Shown here: piece by piece, positions 59,906 through 64,000 of the stretch
Layout: each line of letters starts with the position of its first letter
Position numbering within the stretch: position 1 is the first letter of the stretch
From: Clonostachys chloroleuca
Lineage: Eukaryota > Ascomycota > Sordariomycetes > Hypocreales > Bionectriaceae
NCBI GenBank assembly: GCA_037952775.1
Contig: JBANAY010000003.1
Coordinates: 9,362,001 to 9,426,000 of the forward strand
Direction: 5' to 3'
Length of the DNA: 64,000 bases
The notes under the pieces: generated by a model
Seen by the model: the letters and a program-made list of their open reading frames with translations, nothing else
Told to the model about the DNA's origin: nothing
Database searches by the model: none
Made by a program: the position numbers and the translations under genes

Positions 59906-60475
59906 ATGAAGTTCCTGAGCACTCTTCCTTATGCCGCGATTGCGCTTGCTCTTCCCGCCCCAGAGACTCAGGCAATCAATGATCTCATCTATCCTTACGC
60001 AACTTATCGATACTGGGTTCAAACGGGCAAGACCATCATTGATCCTCAGGACCAGCTCCTGATCGTCAAAAACGGGAACCCTGCCGATGAAACAACAACC
60101 ATTGTAACGTTCCAGTTCGACCAAAGCACTCAAGGGAAAACCTGTGAGCTCGTGTTCGAGCTCTGGGACCGCGACGTCTCCACCGGAACCCAGACCCTGG
60201 ATGTTTTCACTTACTCCAATCCTCCAAGACCTCTTGTGCAGCTCACAACCGCTGACATTGCTCAACTGGTCTCGACCAAGAGCAGAGACAATCATGCTGG
60301 TCGAATCATTGCTCCGAAGCCAGGCAACGCAACTTGGATACAGTCATATCAAGGTTGGCCCAAGATACCGTGCCCAGCCGGCCAATATATCGGTGTGGAA
60401 TACGTTGGAGCAGGCGACTATGTGGAAGTCCGTTGGGACATTGGTGTCACTGGGCCGAGATTCCAGGTTCTATAA
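59906..60475 (+). CDS. Small secreted protein, possibly But2-like
   Basis: A single exon of 189 aa. The signal peptide is MKFLSTLPYAAIALALPAP. The mature part is beta-rich, with YATYRYWVQTGKTI, TIVTFQFDQSTQGKTCELVF and LWDRDVSTGTQTLDVF. It ends with IPCPAGQYIGVEYVGAGDYV and VEVRWDIGVTGPRFQVL. The pattern resembles the beta-sandwich of fungal secreted proteins with a But2-type C-terminal domain, which often act at the cell surface or as effectors. That assignment is tentative. Only two cysteines are seen in the mature part, enough for one disulphide. A TATA box about 110 bp upstream supports the start. Confidence 0.75.
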   Translation: MKFLSTLPYAAIALALPAPETQAINDLIYPYATYRYWVQTGKTIIDPQDQLLIVKNGNPADETTTIVTFQFDQSTQGKTCELVFELWDRDVSTGTQTLDVFTYSNPPRPLVQLTTADIAQLVSTKSRDNHAGRIIAPKPGNATWIQSYQGWPKIPCPAGQYIGVEYVGAGDYVEVRWDIGVTGPRFQVL

Positions 60476-62068
60476 GGAACAGGGTTGACAACTGTCGTTA
60501 TTCTACCCGAGTCCGTACCTTGTCATAGATTTGGTAATGGCTTTTGATGAGCCTCAGAGGTGAATCGTGACCATTCATGAAATGTCTTCTTACAATCACT
60601 GCTGAAGCCTCATCGAAGAATGTATCTTCAATCAATAGTTTCATGGATCATGAACTGTTGGCTTTCTTCAGCTACAGTAATCTCACTAGGCAGACAGCAA
60701 AACAAGTTACATTTAAAAATACCATGGGATTCTACCGAATCTATATGGCGCTAATGATGCGCATGGGTTATCACTGTCGTTTCTCTTTCCTAGTTAGCCA
60801 AAATCGGGCGTAAGGAAGGATCCTACCGTGAACATGTCTACCTAGTTCTCGATCCATTTGACCGCCCAGCATGCATAATGGACAAGGGACTGCAGTCGGA
60901 AGATTTTCACGTTTGAATCAAGGGGGACGCTACCCATCAAAGTCAATGATTTTCATGCATCGCGAATCACACTCGCAGCGAGAGGATCATTTAGATGATA
61001 GGGATACCCCAGTTGCGCATCCCCCACTATGTAGCTTTCCAAAGTCCCTTTCAAGCCACCACTATGTTGTTTGTGACCTGCATTGCATTAGCGCTGGCTC
61101 AGGGTTCAGCATCAGCTGATCTGATGTGTGTATGACTATATCGGCGGGGGCACGTTTGCACTAACAGTGGACGAAGCAGGGGTGTTAAGCTGCTTGCTTT
61201 ACATCGAGATCCTACACTATTCATCAGAGGATCAACCAGCAGTGGAGGAACGCCCGTCTAGCGGAGATTTTCCCTTGATTTAGCTTGACACTGATGCGGA
61301 TTTATGTTTGGAGATCCCTCGAGGATTGGAGCTTTGCGGTGAAAATTTAGGGACAAGAAGTTGTCTCTGAGCGCTTTGACTACACCAGAGCGTGACGACG
61401 AGTCTAGAGAGTGTATCCGAACCTAAGAGGCCATAAACTCAATTTATTGTCTTTCACATAGTGTCGCCGCCAATTTTACTCAAGTGCTTTGAGATAATGA
61501 GGAACCAGAGCCTACCATGAGCCACTTTGTATAGAGGTGACCAAACCTGGAGGTTGGACTTACCCGGTACCTAATCTGGTATGCTGGCCAAACTGTGACC
61601 GCCATCCATCCTATGAAGTCGCTAAGGTAAATAGATGGGCTCGTTATCATCTTTTACAAGTGAAAGGAATGTTGCATGAATATTTTCCACAGTATTATTG
61701 TTAATCGTGGTGGCAACATCCCACATGCAACGATTCAAACCTACCTATACGCCTATGTCAAAATAGAAGCTGATGAGAAATAGCTAAGATAGGCTGAATG
61801 GCGAAGCATTATGTGTCAAAAATAATTTTACGCTTCGGGGTTTTCATAGCAAGAGCTCTGGAAAACGTCCAGTATAGTCAACTTTTAAGTTAGTGGCTGG
61901 AGCTATGGGCTCAACAGAGAAGACAGTTTAGCAAGAACAATTTCTTCCAATTAGACAAAAGCATATATTCATAAAAGCAAAGAACCGACAGACTAAGCCT
62001 GGCGTACTAGATATACTAAAAGAGACGATTGTAATATTTCCGACGTTGGTGGCCCTATTCAACCACAA

Positions 62069-62094
62069 CGCCTCCTTCTACAATAGAAGAGGCG
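62069..62094. repeat. Short hairpin-forming inverted repeat
   Basis: CGCCTC(C)TTCTA, loop CAA, TAGAAGAGGCG: eleven base pairs with one bulged C. It could be a terminator or a structured RNA element, but no adjacent gene explains it. Confidence 0.5.
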
Positions 62095-63428
62095 CCACCC
62101 GAGTTGCTCTCAGGCTCTTTCGAATGAACATTCATTCTGCTCTGGGATATGCAGACACTATAAAATAGGCTGTTCAAAGGCCAGTCGACTGGTTCACAAC
62201 ACACCGCATCAAATCAGGGCCTGCCAGTTGCTATGGCCACCTTTTCATAACCAAACTCTCCGTACCATGATGCCATGTAAGACAAGCTATCGTAACCGGG
62301 CCACAACCCGTCTCTTTACTGGCAGAAGTGTTGATATGGCTGCAATCATTTCGGTTGCGTCAGCAGGATGAACGTGATCCGACTACTGGTGACGCATTCC
62401 CTTCATATCGGTGCGTCACTGAAGCGCACCTGTCCGGAGTTAAGGTCCAGAATGGGCAAGTCACATCACTTCATATTCGGTCCGTAATGATATATTCGTT
62501 TCCTGAATAGCGACATACATCCAACCCTACGCTGGCCCCTTTGGGCATTAACTACAAGTAGCCCGTAGGCTTGTGAGGAGCCTTTTCGCCACCAGTATAT
62601 TTTTCTCATGATGATGGTATCTCTCTAGCGTGATGCAATCAACACAATTCGGAAATCATGTCTTGGGATTGATTCATGGCTCAAGTTCGCGCTGGAAACC
62701 GTATTAACAATGCAGATCCTGCAAGGACACTGCTTGTTCGTGACCCCTGTAAATCCAACTGTGGGGAACGTATGCGAGATAAAGCACGAGGTATTGAGGC
62801 AGCCAAAGCAGTCCGCGAACTATGCAAGGCCATTGTATGATGGTGGCCTACAATAGTCTATGGTACGTGGTTGCAGATGGACTGTCACTGTCGCGGCGGT
62901 CCAGCATCCGGCGTCCCGGGACCGTGTTGAGGGCCAGATCTTGGTCCTGCGGGCACCAGAGGTCACTGAGTCGTAACCACGCTAATGCTCAGATGTGGGC
63001 TTCGGGCGAAGAAGGCCTTTACTCTAAGAGGTTGCCGCCCGAGATGTGTGGCTTGACTGGCCAGGAAAAGGGGTGAGCTTGTCTCACCAGGCTGATGGTG
63101 TTCTTGCCAGCTTGGATTCTAGGCAATTGATTGGAGTCTCGGCCCAGCAGGCTATACCTAGAAAATCGCTAGCTTGCCGTTGGTGAATAATCATTTACTA
63201 TGTTACCATGCGCTTGAGACGATTGGGATATTTGTGTGGTGGACACCCCTTCAATTGGACAGGCTCGGGCGCGTGCCTCGCCAAAAAAAGCAGCCCTGAG
63301 GATGGGGAATAGCCGCCCAGAGTCGTACCAGGAGTGGGTATCCATCTGTGAAATGCTCCAATGTCCAGTTCCTCAGCCCTGGCTGGACTTTGCCCAACCT
63401 GGTTTGAGGGTGGTGTGATGACGGCATG

Positions 63429-63448
63429 GGTGACATGAGGTGACATGA
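63429..63448. repeat. Perfect 10-bp tandem duplication
   Basis: GGTGACATGA occurs twice head to tail. Too short to assign a function. Confidence 0.6.
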
Positions 63449-64000
63449 GTGTCTAGGCAAGGCTCTGCATGGGATAGATAGTCATTTAGCCTCTGGGATG
63501 AGTTTCCATGGTCCAATTCAGTTCATATCAGCAGGCTCTTGGTTTCAACTAGCTTACTTGGTCAATATGTATCTTCTGACTCTGCAGAACCGAGTCAGCA
63601 ATCTCATAGCGATGTGACAGCTGCCGCATGGCACCCCAGCTCCCGCGTATTCTCCGCTTTACGAGCGTTCCCATGACGTGCTGGGATTTACACTCGGATC
63701 AATGTGTTCGGTAATTAAGGCTCAAATGGGCTGGCGGACAGCACCGAACCGGCGAATCCTAAGTATTCTAGAGTCATCCTACTGAGATTTAACTCCATGT
63801 CCCTCACAATAGGCCTCTTTCTATCTGCGTTAAACTCCACAAATAACCCGCATAGGAAATAGCTGAGAACAAAGCGAGGCCTCATTCGAGTCTAGATATA
63901 TAGAGTGAAGACTTTTCTAGCTTCGCACGTTCTGTCATGGCTGTCTTTCTAGAGAGTCGTAGCAGAAAGCTGGGCAATCTCATTGGTACCACGAGATGTC

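Larger units (their letters stand above)
60476..64000. other. Gene-poor right end
   Basis: 3.5 kb with only short open frames on both strands and no recognisable family. It may be intergenic or hold a noncoding transcript; two small repeats are listed separately. Confidence 0.5.

Noticed and set aside
1..64000. CRISPR array, insertion sequence or prophage
   Set aside because: No spaced direct-repeat array or transposase is seen, and the gene structures are eukaryotic.

Overview
The window is nuclear DNA of a filamentous ascomycete (Pezizomycotina). Genes carry short introns (about 47-150 nt) with GTRNGT-type donors and CTAAC-like branch sites. Families are typical of moulds: three Zn2Cys6 regulators, a non-reducing polyketide synthase (NR-PKS), a CBM1 pectate lyase, a PTH11-type receptor relic and several MFS porters. 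A class such as Sordariomycetes is only a guess. For every multi-exon gene given here as CDS, the exons were chosen so that the coding length is a multiple of three (for five genes, after adding one base; see below).

Layout. 0.8-3.1 kb: eroded genes (rhodopsin-domain receptor, SnoaL-like protein) around an AT-rich, RIP-like patch. 4.8-10.2 kb: amidohydrolase, Zn2Cys6 regulator and short-chain dehydrogenase; the last two share a promoter with a diverged 49-bp repeat. 10.7-19.8 kb: Cys-rich membrane protein, F-box protein, CBM1 pectate lyase, conserved unknown protein. 19.8-21.6 kb: gene-poor AT-rich island with a NACHT-like remnant. 21.7-33.1 kb: NmrA-like protein, second Zn2Cys6 regulator, 5'-nucleotidase-family protein, protoglobin-domain protein, DUF7730-like protein. 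33.6-58.6 kb: a probable secondary-metabolite cluster: TauD/TfdA dioxygenase, Zn2Cys6 regulator, MCT-type MFS porter, NR-PKS (SAT-KS-MAT-PT-ACP-CMeT-TE, 2519 aa), cytochrome P450, conserved unknown protein, type-B carboxylesterase and DHA-type MFS porter. 59.9 kb: small secreted protein, then 3.5 kb with no convincing gene.

How the cluster may work (inference). The PKS would make a C-methylated single-ring aromatic acid of the methylorsellinate kind and release it through its C-terminal esterase-like TE. The P450 and the 2OG-Fe(II) dioxygenase could oxidise it, the carboxylesterase-like protein could acylate or hydrolyse it, and the two porters could export it. No prenyltransferase, terpene cyclase or flavin epoxidase is seen, which argues against a DMOA meroterpenoid pathway.

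Data quality. Five genes between 30.9 and 54.3 kb each contain one frameshift at a run of G or C. In all five, one extra G/C restores both the family-like reading frame and a coding length divisible by three. I read this as homopolymer undercalling, not five pseudogenes, and annotate these genes as CDS with the break noted.
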